From assembly GCA_026182355.1 (NCBI GenBank), contig JAPFBL010000068.1, forward strand, positions 1,302,001 to 1,366,000: a stretch of 64,000 bases of DNA. The letters are read 5' to 3'. The notes beneath the pieces are model-generated. The model did not search any database. It had not been told where the DNA came from and saw only the letters and a program-made list of their open reading frames with translations. Source of the DNA: Hermatobates lingyangjiaoensis (Eukaryota > Arthropoda > Insecta > Hemiptera > Hermatobatidae). This document shows positions 47,793 through 60,038 of the stretch, in pieces; positions within the stretch are counted from its first letter, which is position 1, and every line of letters begins with the position of its first letter. The translations under genes and the position numbers were made by a program.

Positions 47793-48091
47793 ATATGATA
47801 AACATTATTTAGTTGATGGAACGAAATTAGTCTAAGAAAATTATGTTACCATTCGTTCATTATACAAAGTAATAAACAGAAATCATTATCATTAACATAT
47901 TCTTTGAACCAAAATGATAATAAAAAATGACTTCGTAATTTATTAAATAAAATATTGGATCTTAATACAGTAGCAGCTTTATGGTTGGGTTAATTTTGCT
48001 CTTACGACTAGAAATGTTTAATTTATGCTAGTTAAAATTTATGTTGTTAAAATGGAAATCAGTAAATATAGTTTATGATAATTGAATTTTT
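47793..48091 (-). repeat. Right copy of 299-bp inverted repeat
   Basis: Reverse complement of 46527-46825. It starts in the TA-rich sequence at 47777-47797 and is followed by AATTGAATT-type short repeats. Confidence 0.85.
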
Positions 48092-48179
48092 AATTCAATT
48101 CAATGAATTAAAATTGAATTGAAATTTAAAATTGATTTTTATTCAATGATAATTGAATATATATATATATATATATTAG

Positions 48180-48523
48180 TGATTAGTGTACTTCGGTAGC
48201 AGTCCTTCTTTTATACATGATTGGTTATATACGACTGAATATTGTCGGTCGATGATCTTCTTCTCCAACTTTTCAAGTTTGCGAAAAAATTAATTCTTCG
48301 TTGTGAGAACAACGGTTCAGGGAATGGATTCTTCTTGTCGACGCGTTTCGACTGTCTGCTAGACAGTCTGCTAGGCGTTAGACAGTCGAAACGCGTCGAC
48401 AAGAAGAATTCATTCCCTGAACGGTTGTTCTCACAACGAAGAATTAATTTTTCGCAAACTTGAAAAGTTGGAGAAGAAGATCATCGACCGACAATATTCA
48501 GTCGTGTATAACCAATCATGTAT
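48180..48523. mobile_element. Palindromic PLE element, family C, about 145-bp arms
   Basis: Arms 48213-48357 and 48380-48523 are near-perfect reverse complements with a 22-nt loop. Each arm encodes the PLE-like peptide ELIFRKLEKLEKKIIDRQYS outward from the centre. On the left the frame continues past the arm (NQSCIKEGLLPKYTN, down to about 48180). The loop region has a GTCGAAACGCG string but only a weak first box. The right end meets (TA)n. Confidence 0.7.
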
Positions 48524-48542
48524 ATATATATATATATATATA

Positions 48543-48665
48543 TGATCAAACCACAATAAGAAATGGGAAAACAAGACTAAGACTAAGATCTTAGTCTTGT
48601 TTTCCCATTTCTTATTGTGGTTTGATCATAAATTGTTATTTCACGTGTTTATGTGAAATCATTAT
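48543..48665. mobile_element. PLE family F palindrome with deleted centre
   Basis: TATGATCAAACCACAATAAG, then GAAATGGGAAAACAAGAC, meets its own reverse complement at about 48590; the ribozyme-like core is missing. It is followed by the family F terminal block and TA repeats. Confidence 0.7.
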
Positions 48666-48675
48666 ATATATATAT

Positions 48676-48693
<18 letters not shown>

Positions 48694-48717
<24 letters not shown>

Positions 48718-48729
48718 AGTGTGTGTGTT
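48694..48729 (+). repeat. (TG)n microsatellite
   Basis: TG repeats with one TGAG interruption, continuing a TA tract at 48663-48693. Confidence 0.9.
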
Positions 48730-50413
48730 TGATGTGTTCTTATAAACTTCAAACCGTTACTTGTCTGTGTTTAAACATAACCTATTATTAACTACTGATA
48801 ACAGGAAAGCAGCAAACATTAAACTTGATGTTGTAGTTGTAGTTTAATCTGTATGCAAATGGATGAAAACCATGTTGTCCTCACCAGCTGTTTCCTATCA
48901 CGAGATACTACGCAGCTTATCTAGACTGCAATGGTAAATAAACAGAGCCGTTTCCTCTTCAATATTACTTTAAAGGACACATTAATGAAGTAGGTGTCTT
49001 GATATCAATATTGTAACACATATGCATGATATCTGTAACCTTAGGGTGTTCAAATACTGAAAAAAGTTTCATTTTGTGATTCATTTGTGCTTTTAGTCAA
49101 GAAACTAGCATGAGATATACTACAATCATGAATACAATAAAATAATAAATAACTGACCAATGGATAGCCAAGCAAGTGACGACTGTAATTACACTGCAAC
49201 ATTTATACGATATGTTACAAACATTCAAGAACTGTAATATAACATAATATAGTTTTATTGGTCAAAAGTACTTAAAACTTTAATGTAACAATGTTTATAA
49301 CCACTGAACTGTGAATGCAGTCGCTTTATAATTCTTCATACCATTTTTCCTTCACAGTTATTACTATCTTATTAGGAAACAAATTTTTTTGGTAAAATAT
49401 GATTACTTCTTTGCTTCATGATAGCATCATGTCTACAAGAATCGCTTTTTGTCCAAAATTCAGATGTCTTTTCTCCTCTAAGTCTCATAATGTCCACAAT
49501 TTTCAAAAACGAGCTACAACAGTGAATGGTAATTTTCAAGTTAAACCGTAGACGTGTTGTTATTGCACTTTTGCTGTATAATGGCCTCGTCTCTCGCTAG
49601 TGTTATTCTATTAAATTTAGTTACTCTATTAGTTACGACCATTGCGGCTACAGTTTACTCTTTCATACCTCTAGTCGAATTCTGACTATATTTTTGTTTG
49701 TTTAAATTTATATAAGTAATTATTTAATTATTTCATCTTATTCGATAACAACTATTATTATTACTTCAGAAATACAAGCGAGTATAAGGATGCAATAAAC
49801 ATACTACTTCAGAGTTGTGATAGTGACTGAAGAAAAATCCCGAGATTCTTTGTTATTTTCAGTAAGTTACTCTGTAATCCAGTTAATATTATGATATTAA
49901 TAAGGTTAATTAATTTCTTCACGCATCCATTTCAAAGAAATAAAATGTTTGAATGTTAATAAGAATCTCATTTGGTTTATGATATAAATATATATCACGA
50001 TTCTTATTTATTGAATCATTCAAATATATGGATCTTCAATCATTTTCCACGCTTTTCTCCTTGTCAAGACATTTGCTCATATTTTGCTACAGATGTCATA
50101 CGTCACATATCTGTTATACGTTATGTCTTCATTAAATGTGTGGTGGCAACACTGACGACGGTTAGTGAGGAGCCTGGCATGCTGCAATGTTTGACATTAC
50201 CAAGCTTCCTCGTGTCGTGCGGGTTTATCTTCGCATTTGATGACGTTAGATCTACGTTTGCACTACACTTTCATATGAACAATGTCATTTAATCGCAGTA
50301 GACTTGCACTGTATCAATGCAAAATTTTGTTTTATAATAATTTAACAAAAAATGCATCGTTTTATAAATGTTTTGTTTTGTTATAAGATTTGTTCAAGCC
50401 CCATAGATTATAT
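48730..50413. other. AT-rich non-coding sequence
   Basis: A 106-codon frame at 49972-50292 contains no recognised motif. Nothing else seen. Confidence 0.4.
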
Positions 50414-50687
50414 ATTTCATTAAACTCTTTTTGAATCCTTGTTTTCTAGTTTTCTAGTTAAATTTCTGGCATGTAATAAGTTTTTTGAAGGTTTCCTGTA
50501 TATCGAATAAAAATTTTCAAATGTTTTATATTATGGACAATTGTTACTCCATATACCAGAAAACTTCAAAAAACTTATTACAAGCTAGAAAAGTTAACTA
50601 GAAAAGTCACAAGAACAAGGATTCAAAAAAAGTTTAATGAAATATGTATTAACAAAAATCTGCTCCCTAATTTAGTATATATAAATA

Positions 50688-50689
<2 letters not shown>
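50414..50689 (+). mobile_element. Inverted PLE pieces with N-terminal coding fragment, family D
   Basis: 50414-50502 is an imperfect reverse complement of 50551-50645. The right copy, from 50585, reads LEKLTRKVTRTRIQKKFNEI and then CINKNLLPNLVYIN before (TA)n. The Cys-x(4)-LLPN ending is the same motif as CLKEGLLPKYTN, so this is a fourth, more diverged PLE family. Confidence 0.5.
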
Positions 50690-50717
<28 letters not shown>

Positions 50718-50721
<4 letters not shown>

Positions 50722-50933
50722 GAAATTCAAAATCAAAGAAGAGTAAAACACAGAGTAAAGAAACACACTTACAAACTCAAATGTTCGGCAATCAGTCTTC
50801 AGTAAAAAAAGAGAGGAAGACCAAGCACTCCAGAAATTAGAGTTTGTAAGTGTGAATCTTTAATCTGTGTGTTACTCTTACTCGATTTTGATCTCTTATT
50901 CTGTCCAGTTTAGACATCATCTTCCCGATTGTA

Positions 50934-50937
<4 letters not shown>
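50718..50937. mobile_element. Hairpin of PLE family E ends
   Basis: ATCAAAGAAGAGTAAAACAC on the left pairs with the TGTGTTACTCTTACTCGATT block on the right. The left half, on the minus strand, holds CTGAAGACTGATTGCCGAAC. Bounded by TA tracts at 50691-50719 and 50937-50966. Confidence 0.6.
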
Positions 50938-50967
<30 letters not shown>

Positions 50968-51025
50968 TTCGAATAAAATGAAAGGTCCGTGTGGACAATA
51001 AACACTTCAACACAGAGAAAAGAAC

Positions 51026-51090
51026 ACTGTAAGTGTTCTCTGATATTTATAAGATTTTACAAACTTCAGTTAATTATGCATTTCTGTTTT
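51026..51090 (+). repeat. 65-bp direct repeat, copy 1
   Basis: Identical to 51226-51290 except for about one base (CAGTT versus CTGTT). The spacing of exactly 200 bp suggests a tandem duplication. Confidence 0.8.
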
Positions 51091-51225
51091 TCTGTGTTCT
51101 TTTCTGTGTGTTAAAGTGTGTAAATTTATATACTACAGCAGGTTTAACTGTTAGCAGAAAACAGTTATAAGACATAGCATCTAGAGATATTATCAGGTCG
51201 CAATGGCAACTACTTAATGTTTAAG

Positions 51226-51290
51226 ACTGTAAGTGTTCTCTGATATTTATAAGATTTTACAAACTTCTGTTAATTATGCATTTCTGTTTT
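51226..51290 (+). repeat. 65-bp direct repeat, copy 2
   Basis: See copy 1. A second direct repeat pair with GCAGGTTTAACTGTTAGCAG lies at 51138-51159 and 51958-51979. Confidence 0.8.
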
Positions 51291-51700
51291 ACAATTTAAA
51301 ATTATAAATTATGACAGAAGAAAATAGAATGGGACTGAGATGTAACCTCCTTGTGTTTATCTTTTGCAAAAAATACATTGGAAAAAGCTTAATAGAAAAT
51401 TAATAATGTCATCTGAAGAAGTAAGACTGAGGGATTGTCAAATATTTACTTAGGCTGATCTTGAACTAAGACTAATTTAAAAGTTAATAAATTTTAAATT
51501 TCTTTTTTTAAAACATTTAAACATATTTTCAGAACAAAAAAAATATAATTGGATGCATTTCTGGAGGTTGGATTATGATTGTACAGCCCCGATTTTATAT
51601 CCAGCTTCTGTCAACATGTCTTTTTCTCCTAAAAAATGAATAAATGGTTTTTTATAATTTCTGTTGATATAAGTGTGAATGTTTAATCTGTATGTTTCTG
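51291..51700. other. AT-rich non-coding sequence
   Basis: Nothing recognised until a short family E end at about 51690-51755 (TGTGTCCAGTTTAGATCATC). Confidence 0.4.
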
Positions 51701-51754
51701 TTAATCAATTTTGACCTCTTATTGTGTCCAGTTTAGATCATCTTCCCGATTGTG

Positions 51755-51757
<3 letters not shown>

Positions 51758-51797
<40 letters not shown>
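51758..51797. repeat. (TA)n microsatellite
   Basis: TA tract between a family E end and a family F element. Confidence 0.95.
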
Positions 51798-51805
<8 letters not shown>

Positions 51806-51807
51806 TC

Positions 51808-51935
51808 AGTTGGGTTTTTGACTCTGACAAAAACCGCTTGTTACGGTTGAAAGATCTTAGTCCTGTTTTCCCATTTTCTAATTGTGGTGTCATCATTGAT
51901 TGCTATTTCACGTGTTTATGTGAAATCTTTATATA
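51808..51935 (+). mobile_element. PLE family F fragment
   Basis: CTCTGACAAAAACCGC, TTGTTACGGTTGAAAGATC and the terminal TTTCACGTGTTTATGTGAAA block, in order. The first box reads CTGACAA (lost G). Single orientation, flanked by TA-rich sequence on both sides. Confidence 0.65.
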
Positions 51936-51939
51936 TATT

Positions 51940-54113
51940 GCTATATATATATACTATAGCAGGTTTAACTGTTAGCAGTTAATAGAATTATTGCCAACAT
52001 TCAGCCCAATTTCATGTACAATCAATCCTACAGCAAAGTAAAAATGATCCCTTCTTCAAAACAGTAGGGCAACATCAGTCTTTATTGATGATATAAATTT
52101 GAGGTTTAAAAATATAAAATTTCTGTTCTCACGGACTCGGCATCATTCCATTATAAAATGATTTTGATGCATTCATTACTTTTTTAACACCCATTTCCTC
52201 CGCATTCAAAATTGTATATTTTCTACTAAAAAAATTACTGATTCCCTAAAAAAATAACAAAATAAATTAAAACGTATTTAATCATTATATGAAAATATTA
52301 TATAAGCAGCAATTTTGTCTACGATATATCAATTCTATTGGATCACTCTAGATTTGTTACTTTTAAGGACCTAAAGCTATAAATTTTATTAATATCAGTA
52401 AATAGGTACCGAATTGAATCACACAAATGAAAATACTAATCATTCACAAGAGTGCTGATACTTTAAAGTTCAATTGTATGGTATATTAAATAAGAAAATT
52501 TATGTAAATAAGAATTTTCAATGGAAGTCAAATAAACTACCTTTAAAGTAAACCAATTGTTTATAAGATTTTATGGAACGTTTCAAAATGTAGATGCATA
52601 TTGTAAGTACCAAAAAAGTCAGATGAAATAGTATGAGCAATACTATTTCATATAGTTTCCTCGTATACTGTAGTAGGAGCCGTTCGACTGGGTTCGGAAG
52701 TCGGAAACTTCAGTGACTCGGATTAGTTCCACTATCTTCAGGTCTCTGAAGTCACTGCGTTTAGGGTTTATATAAATTCAAAATATGCTTCTTGCATTTA
52801 TGCCACCTCGATAATAGTTAAATGAAAAATGTCTGTGTTACATTAATAATACGTAATTAGTTTAGGTGTAACAGATACAGTCACCACTTGTATAGACGTG
52901 ATATATAAAGTAATGACGCAGTGACTCGAACAGTTCTATTTGAAGGTACACAACATTCGAAACAACCCTAGTTTATTACGACAGATAAGACGGTTTCACT
53001 AACGATATTTTGATAAAATCAAATAGAAAAGTATACCATGTTTACAAAGAAAGTCACAAGTTATATTACTTAATACGTAACCCACCCTAAGTTGTGTAGA
53101 ATAAAACCGCAGCCCTCTGCCATTATAATAGCTCTAGGTATGTTTTAATAAGAATAATGTTATCCTTTTTTTGCGCGTATATACTTTATACTGCATCATT
53201 AACACCATTTGTAATACATTTAAAATGTATAATTAGTTCTATAAAACATCATGTCAGCCGTATTGTACTGTACTATACTGTACTGTATTGTACTGTAATA
53301 TTTAATATTAGGTTATTAAAGCTAGAAATGTAATTGCTAATAATATTACATGAAAAATGTTTTTAGTTGAATGAAATTATTTGCAGAGGTCCAAATATTA
53401 ATGATGTGGTAGCAGATAATAAATATAGTCCACCTGTTTTATCTATATTTATTAAAGCACAAAGCGTTTTCGGATTAAAGTTAACACCCTAGGATTGAAG
53501 TTATTATTGAAGTAAAATAAAACAAACAGTATTTTCTTTTGAACTAAAAAAGAAGAAAATATGTAGGAGGCTGTCTTAAGGGATTACTAAGAAAGGAGTA
53601 AGCAGTATTGGTATTTCAACCACGTTTCCCTTTATGATAAAAGAAATGAACTTCTTTCATGGAATAAAAAAACGCTCTATTGATTGAAACATGTATACTG
53701 AAAATAACAAAAACAGCGTCAGCAACGAGAAAACTAAATTTAAGCTTTAAAAAAAAGGATAGTTTAATCTAAATTTTGAAAATTTTAATTCACTTATTAA
53801 CAGAAAAACCCTATTACTAAATATTGCAAAACATTCATAAATATATACTTGAAAAACTCTAAATTGTGCATTTGACGATATTGGTGTTGCTGTCTTTAGG
53901 CAAAAACTTTTGCCTAAACGCATAACCAGCGTTTTCGTCTGCTGACGAAAACTAAGCAGCAACTTATTCGTATTATACAACGAACCCCTAATATGTTTTA
54001 AAACAATATACATTATTCAGACAATATTAACCTGATATATATTTACAGGTATAATAACAATATATAATTCTGAAGAACTAATCGAGTCCTGATAAACTTT
54101 TATTTTGTTCATA
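51940..54113. other. AT-rich non-coding sequence
   Basis: A short (CTGTA)n-like pentamer repeat occupies 53261-53298. Nothing else recognised. Confidence 0.45.
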
Positions 54114-54160
54114 TATATATATATATATATAATATATATATTTTATTATATATATATTTC
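54114..54160. repeat. (TA)n microsatellite
   Basis: TA tract with phase breaks, upstream of a family G fragment. Confidence 0.95.
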
Positions 54161-54164
54161 TTTG

Positions 54165-54390
54165 CTCTTGACTCCTTAGTTCCTTTTTTATTTTTCTCTT
54201 TTGCAGCAGCACTGCTTTAACCCTCACCCAGTGAGTTTTTTAATTGACTGTCGTCCTTCCGTCAATTCACTTCTTCTCTAGAGGATGACCGCCATTACGG
54301 TCGAAATATTGAAAAGTGAGTCTTTGTTATGTTTCGGTCTATGTGTCACTATGTGTCTATTGCTTTAATAGTTATCTGACCTGCCTGTCT
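54165..54390 (+). mobile_element. PLE family G fragment
   Basis: GATGACCGCCATTACGGTC then GAAATATTGAAAAGTGAGTC and a CTTTGTTATGTTTCGGTC tail (54284-54343). GACCG/CGGTC makes a five-base-pair stem II; the first box reads AGGATGA instead of CTGATGA. Confidence 0.6.
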
Positions 54391-55049
54391 TGACATACTT
54401 CGTCAATCGCGATTTTTATTATTTAATATGCAACATGTTCCTTTCTGGTGTTTTTTTGACAATGAATTTCTGGTAAAATAATAATAATCACCAGGCATGT
54501 TATCTTTACACGTAGTGGCGCACAATCTACATCCCTCTGCCATCTGTTATGTTACATCACTGTTAATGAAACGCTTGATCAAATATTAATGTTGTATGTG
54601 TTTTGTTATGTTACTTAGTGTAAAGCTGTGGTTTTGTTGACGTTTATTTGGACTATCAGTTTCTAATTTACATTTCATATTCATCAAAATAATTTTTTAA
54701 TTAGCTTTGATAGTTTTGAGTTGAAACTCAAAAACTGGAATATTTTCAAAATATATTGCGCTTACTGTGTAAACAATGCGAACATATTTTCAAGTTTTAT
54801 TGAACGAAACATAGGATGTAACAGTAACAGAAATACATTGCATACAATTGAAAACGAAAAACATAAATTAGAAAGCTGGTTTTCCTGATTGTTTTCTGTT
54901 TATGTACTTCCTGTATTTCATTGATAATGTTTGATTTATCAACAGAAGTTATTCGTTTAAGTAACTAAAAATATTTGGTTACCTAATATTTTTCACTTTT
55001 CATTTTCCTATTGACACCTGATGTCCAGATGAACTTCTGAATAGGTACC

Positions 55050-55050
<1 letters not shown>
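54391..55050. other. AT-rich non-coding sequence
   Basis: Nothing recognised. Confidence 0.4.
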
Positions 55051-55084
<34 letters not shown>

Positions 55085-55087
55085 TAT
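55051..55087. repeat. (TA)n microsatellite at left edge of the array
   Basis: TA tract immediately before the first tandem unit; a similar tract closes the array at 61661. Confidence 0.95.
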
Positions 55088-55628
55088 GATTCGATGAGAT
55101 GTTGACCAATGGGAGTAGAGTTACAGGTCCAAGCGTAAGGTCCCAGTTGCCCGCTGCTCAGCAAAAAGCCTTTGCGTTCTGCCAATAGGTATAGAGGTTG
55201 CACAGTCCCTCTGTGTTAAATGATGTTTGGCAGAAAACATTAGCCTCACTTTACAGTGAACTCCTGTTCCCTTTCTATTTTTGATTTTTGTGGTGGTTGG
55301 GTGTTGCTGTTGTTTACTATTTTCTGTTACGGATATTGCTGGATATTTAAATGATACTCTCGGTTGTTTACTGCGAAAAGCCGCCTTCATCTTCATGCCA
55401 ACAGGGTAGAGGTTGCACAGTCCCTCTTGATTATTAAGAGATGTTGACATTGGAATCCAACTTCTTCTCGTAGAAACATCTTCAAGTTGTAGGTTTTGTA
55501 TATTGTTCTCTTCGGTTTCTTATGTTCATGTTTTTTCTTCAGTTGAATGTTATTGCTGCTATTGATGGGTGGCTGGTAGGTGATGAAAAGTTCTGCACTG
55601 TTGACCTGGTGGTGGTATTTGCGACATG

Positions 55629-55655
55629 TTTCAACCATTCTCTGGTTATCTTCAG
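55629..55655 (-). ncRNA. Hammerhead-like motif of the array unit (first of about nine)
   Basis: Minus strand: CTGAAGA, T, AACC-AGAGAAT-GGTT, GAAA, CATG. The same layout and the same GAAACATG continuation occur in family B at 6247-6276, with a different but still paired stem. Further copies lie near 56268, 56898, 57517, 58134, 58765, 59400, 60597 and 61229. The unit interrupted at 59805-60036 lacks it. Confidence 0.5.
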
Positions 55656-58600
55656 GCAAGGAAATGGCCCCAGACGTTGGTCCTTATATACAGTTTTCTA
55701 TGGGTTGTCCGGGGAAAGGAATATGATTCGATGCGATGTTGACCAATGGGAGTAGAGTTACAGGTCCAAGCGTAAGGTCCCAGTTGCCCGCTGCTCAGCA
55801 AAAAGCCTTTGCGTTCTGCCAAAGGTATAGAGGTTGCACAGTCCCTCTGTGTTAAATGATGTTTGGCAGAAAACATTAGCCTCACTTTACAGTGAACTCC
55901 TGTTTCCCTTTCTATTTTTGATTTTTGTGGTGGTTGGGTGTTGCTGTTGTTTACTATTTTCTGTTACGGATATTGCTGGATATTTAAATGATACTCTCGG
56001 TTGTTTACTGCGAAAAAGCCGCCTTCATCTTCATGCCAACAGGGGTAGAGGTTGCACAGTCCCTCTTGATTATTAAGAGATGTTGACATTGGAATCCAAC
56101 TTCTTCTCGTAGAAAACATCTTCAAGTTGTAGGTTTTGTATATTGTTCTCTTCGGTTTCTTATGTTCATTTTTTTCTTCAGTTGAATGTTTTGCTGCTAT
56201 TGATGGGTGGCTGGTAGGTGATGAAAAGTTCTGCACTGTTGACCTGGTGGTGGTATTTTGCGACATGTTTCAACCATTCTCTGGTTATCTTCAGGCAAGG
56301 AAATGGCCCAGACGTTGGTCCTTATATACAGTTTTCTATGGGTTGTCCGGGGAAAGGAATATGATTCGATGCGATGTTGACCAATGGGAGTAGAGTTACA
56401 GGTCCAAGCGTAAGGTCCCAGTTGCCGCTGCTCAGCAAAAAGCCTTTGCGTTCTGCCAATAGGTATAGAGGTTGCACAGTCCCTCTGTGTTAAATGATGT
56501 TTGGCAGAAAACATTAGCCTCACTTTACAGTGAACTCCTGTTCCCTTTCTATTTTTGATTTTTGTGGTGGTTGGGTGTTGCTGTTGTTTACTATTTTCTG
56601 TTACGGATATTGCTGGATATTTAAATGATACTCTCGGTTGTTTACTGCGAAAAGCCGCCTTCATCTTCATGCCAACAGGGTAGAGGTTGCACAGTCCCTC
56701 TTGATTATTAAGAGATGTTGACATGGAATCCAACTTCTTCTCGTAGAACATCTTCAAGTTGTAGGTTTTGTATATTGTTCTCTTCGTTTCTTATGTTCAT
56801 GTTTTTTCTTCAGTTGAATGTTATTGCTGCTATTGATGGGTGGCTGGTAGGTGATGAAAAGTTCTGCACTGTTGACCTGGTGGTGGTATTTGCGACATGT
56901 TTCAACCATTCTTGGTTATCTTCAGGCAAGGAAATGGCCAGACGTTGGTCCTTATATACAGTTTTCTATGGGTTGTCGGGGAAAGGAATTGATTCGATGC
57001 GATGTTGACAATGGGAGTAGAGTTACAGTCCAAGCGTAAGGTCCCAGTTGCCCGCTGCTCAGCAAAAAGCCTTTGCGTTCTGCCAATAGGTATAGAGTTG
57101 CACAGTCCCTCTGTGTTAAATGATGTTTGGCAGAAACATTAGCCTCACTTTACAGTGAACTCCTGTTCCTTTCTATTTTTGATTTTTGTGTGGTGGGTGT
57201 TGTGTTGTTTACTATTTTCTGTTACGGATATTGCTGGATATTAAATGATACTCTCGGTTGTTTACTGCGAAAAGCCGCCTTTCTTCATGCCAACAGGGGT
57301 AGAGGTTGCACAGTCCTCTTGATTATTAAGAGATGTTGACATGGAATCCAACTTCTTCTCGTAGAAACATCTTCAAGTTGTAGGTTTTGTTATTGTTCTC
57401 TTCGGTTTCTTATGTTCATGTTTTTTCTTCAGTTGAATGTTATTGCTGCTATTGATGGGTGGCTGGTAGGTGATGAAAGTTCTGCACTGTTGACCTGGTG
57501 GTGGTATTTGCGACATGTTTAACCATTCTCTGGTTATCTTCAGGCAAGGAAATGGCCAGACGTTGGTCTTATATACAGTTTTCTATGGGTTGTCGGGGAA
57601 GGAATATGATTCGATGCGATGTTGACCAATGGAGTAGAGTTACAGGTCAGCGTAAGGTCCCAGTTGCCCGCTGCTCAGCAAAAAGCCTTTGCGTTCTGCC
57701 AATAGGTATAGAGGTTGCACAGTCCTCTGTGTTAAATGATGTTTGGCAGAAAAATTAGCCTCATTTACAGTGAACTCCTGTTCCTTTCTATTTTTGATTT
57801 TTGTGGTGGTTGGTGTTGCTGTTGTTTACTATTTTTGTTGGATATTGCTGGATATTTAAATGATACTCTCGGTTGTTTACTGCGAAAAGCCGCCTTCATC
57901 TTCATGCCAACAGGGTAGAGTTGCACAGTCCTCTTGATTATTAAGAGATGTTGACATTGGAATCCACTTCTTCTCGTAGAAACATCTTCAAGTTGTAGGT
58001 TTTGTATATTGTTCTCTTCGGTTTCTTATGTTCATGTTTTTTCTTCAGTTGAATGTTATTGCTGCTATTGATGGGTGGCTGGTAGGTGATGAAAAGTTCT
58101 GCACTGTTGACCTGGTGGTGGTATTTGCGACATGTTTCAACCATTCTCTGGTTATCTTCAGGCAAGGAAATGCCCAGACGTTGGTCTTATATACAGTTTT
58201 CTATGGGTTGTCCGGGAAAGGAATATGATTCGATGCGATGTTGACCAATGGGAGTAGAGTTAAGGTCCAAGCGTAAGGTCCAGTTGCCCGCTCTCACAAA
58301 AAGCCTTTGCGTTCTGCCAATAGGTATAGAGGTTGCACAGTCCCTCTGTGTTAAATGATGTTTGGCAGAAAACATTAGCCTCACTTTACAGTGAACTCCT
58401 GTTCTCTTTCTATTTTTGATTTTTGTGGTGGTTGGGTGTTGCTGTTGTTTACTATTTTCTGTTACGGATATTGCTGGATATTTAAATGATACTCTCGGTT
58501 GTTTACTGCGAAAAGCCGCCTTCATCTTCATGCCAACAGGGGTAGAGGTTGCACAGTCCCTCTTGATTATTAAGAGATGTTGACATTGGAATCCAACTTC

Positions 58601-59803
58601 TTCTCGTAGAAACATCTTCAAGTTGTAGGTTTTGTATATTGTTCTCTTCGGTTTCTTATGTTCATGTTTTTTCTTCAGTTGAATGTTATTGCTGCTATTG
58701 ATGGGTGGCTGGTAGGTGATGAAAAGTTCTGCACTGTTGACCTGGTGGTGGTATTTGCGACATGTTTCAACCATTCTCTGGTTATCTTCAGGCAAGGAAA
58801 TGGCCCAGACGTTGGTCCTTATATACAGTTTTCTATGGGTTGTCCGGGGAAAGGAATATGATTCGATGCGATGTTGACCAATGGGAGTAGAGTTACAGGT
58901 CCAAGCGTAAGGTCCCAGTTGCCCGCTGCTCAGCAAAAAGCCTTTGCGTTCTGCCAATAGGTATAGAGGTTGCACAGTCCCTCTGTGTTAAATGATGTTT
59001 GGCAGAAAACATTAGCCTCACTTTACAGTGAACTCCTGTTCTCTTTCTATTTTTGATTTTTGTGGTGGTTGGGTGTTGCTGTTGTTTACTATTTTCTGTT
59101 ACGGATATTGCTGGATATTTAAATGATACTCTCGGTTGTTTACTGCGAAAAGCCGCCTTCATCTTCATGCCAACAGGGGTAGAGGTTGCACAGTCCCTCT
59201 TGATTATTAAGAGATGTTGACATTGGAATCCAACTTCTTCTCGTAGAAACATCTTCAAGTTGTAGGTTTTGTATATTGTTCTCTTCGGTTCTTATGTTCA
59301 TGTTTTTTCTTCAGTTGAATGTTATTGCTGCTATTGATGGGTGGCTGGTAGGTGATGAAAAGTTCTGCACTGTTGACCTGGTGGTGGTATTTGCGACATG
59401 TTTCAACCATTCTCTGGTTATCTTCAGGCAAGGAAATGGCCCAGACGTTGGTCCTTATATACAGTTTTCTATGGGTTGTCCGGGAAAGGAATATGATTCG
59501 ATGCGATGTTGACCAATGGGAGTAGAGTTACAGGTCCAAGCGTAAGGTCCCAGTTGCCCGCTGCTCAGCAAAAAGCCTTTGCGTTCTGCCAATAGGTATA
59601 GAGGTTGCACAGTCCCTCTGTGTTAAATGATGTTTGGCAGAAAACATTAGCCTCACTTTACAGTGAACTCCTGTTCCTTTCTATTTTTATTTTTGTGGTG
59701 GTTGGGTGTTGCTGTTGTTTACTATTTTCTGTTACGGATATTGCTGGATTTAAATGATACTCTCGGTGTTTACTGCGAAAAGCCGCCTTCATCTTCATGC
59801 CAA

Positions 59804-60038
<235 letters not shown>

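Noticed and set aside
58187..58975. 262-codon minus-strand frame in the tandem array as a gene
   Set aside because: It spans more than one repeat unit, the frame differs between units because of indels, and no domain is recognisable; more likely a by-product of a stop-poor repeat.
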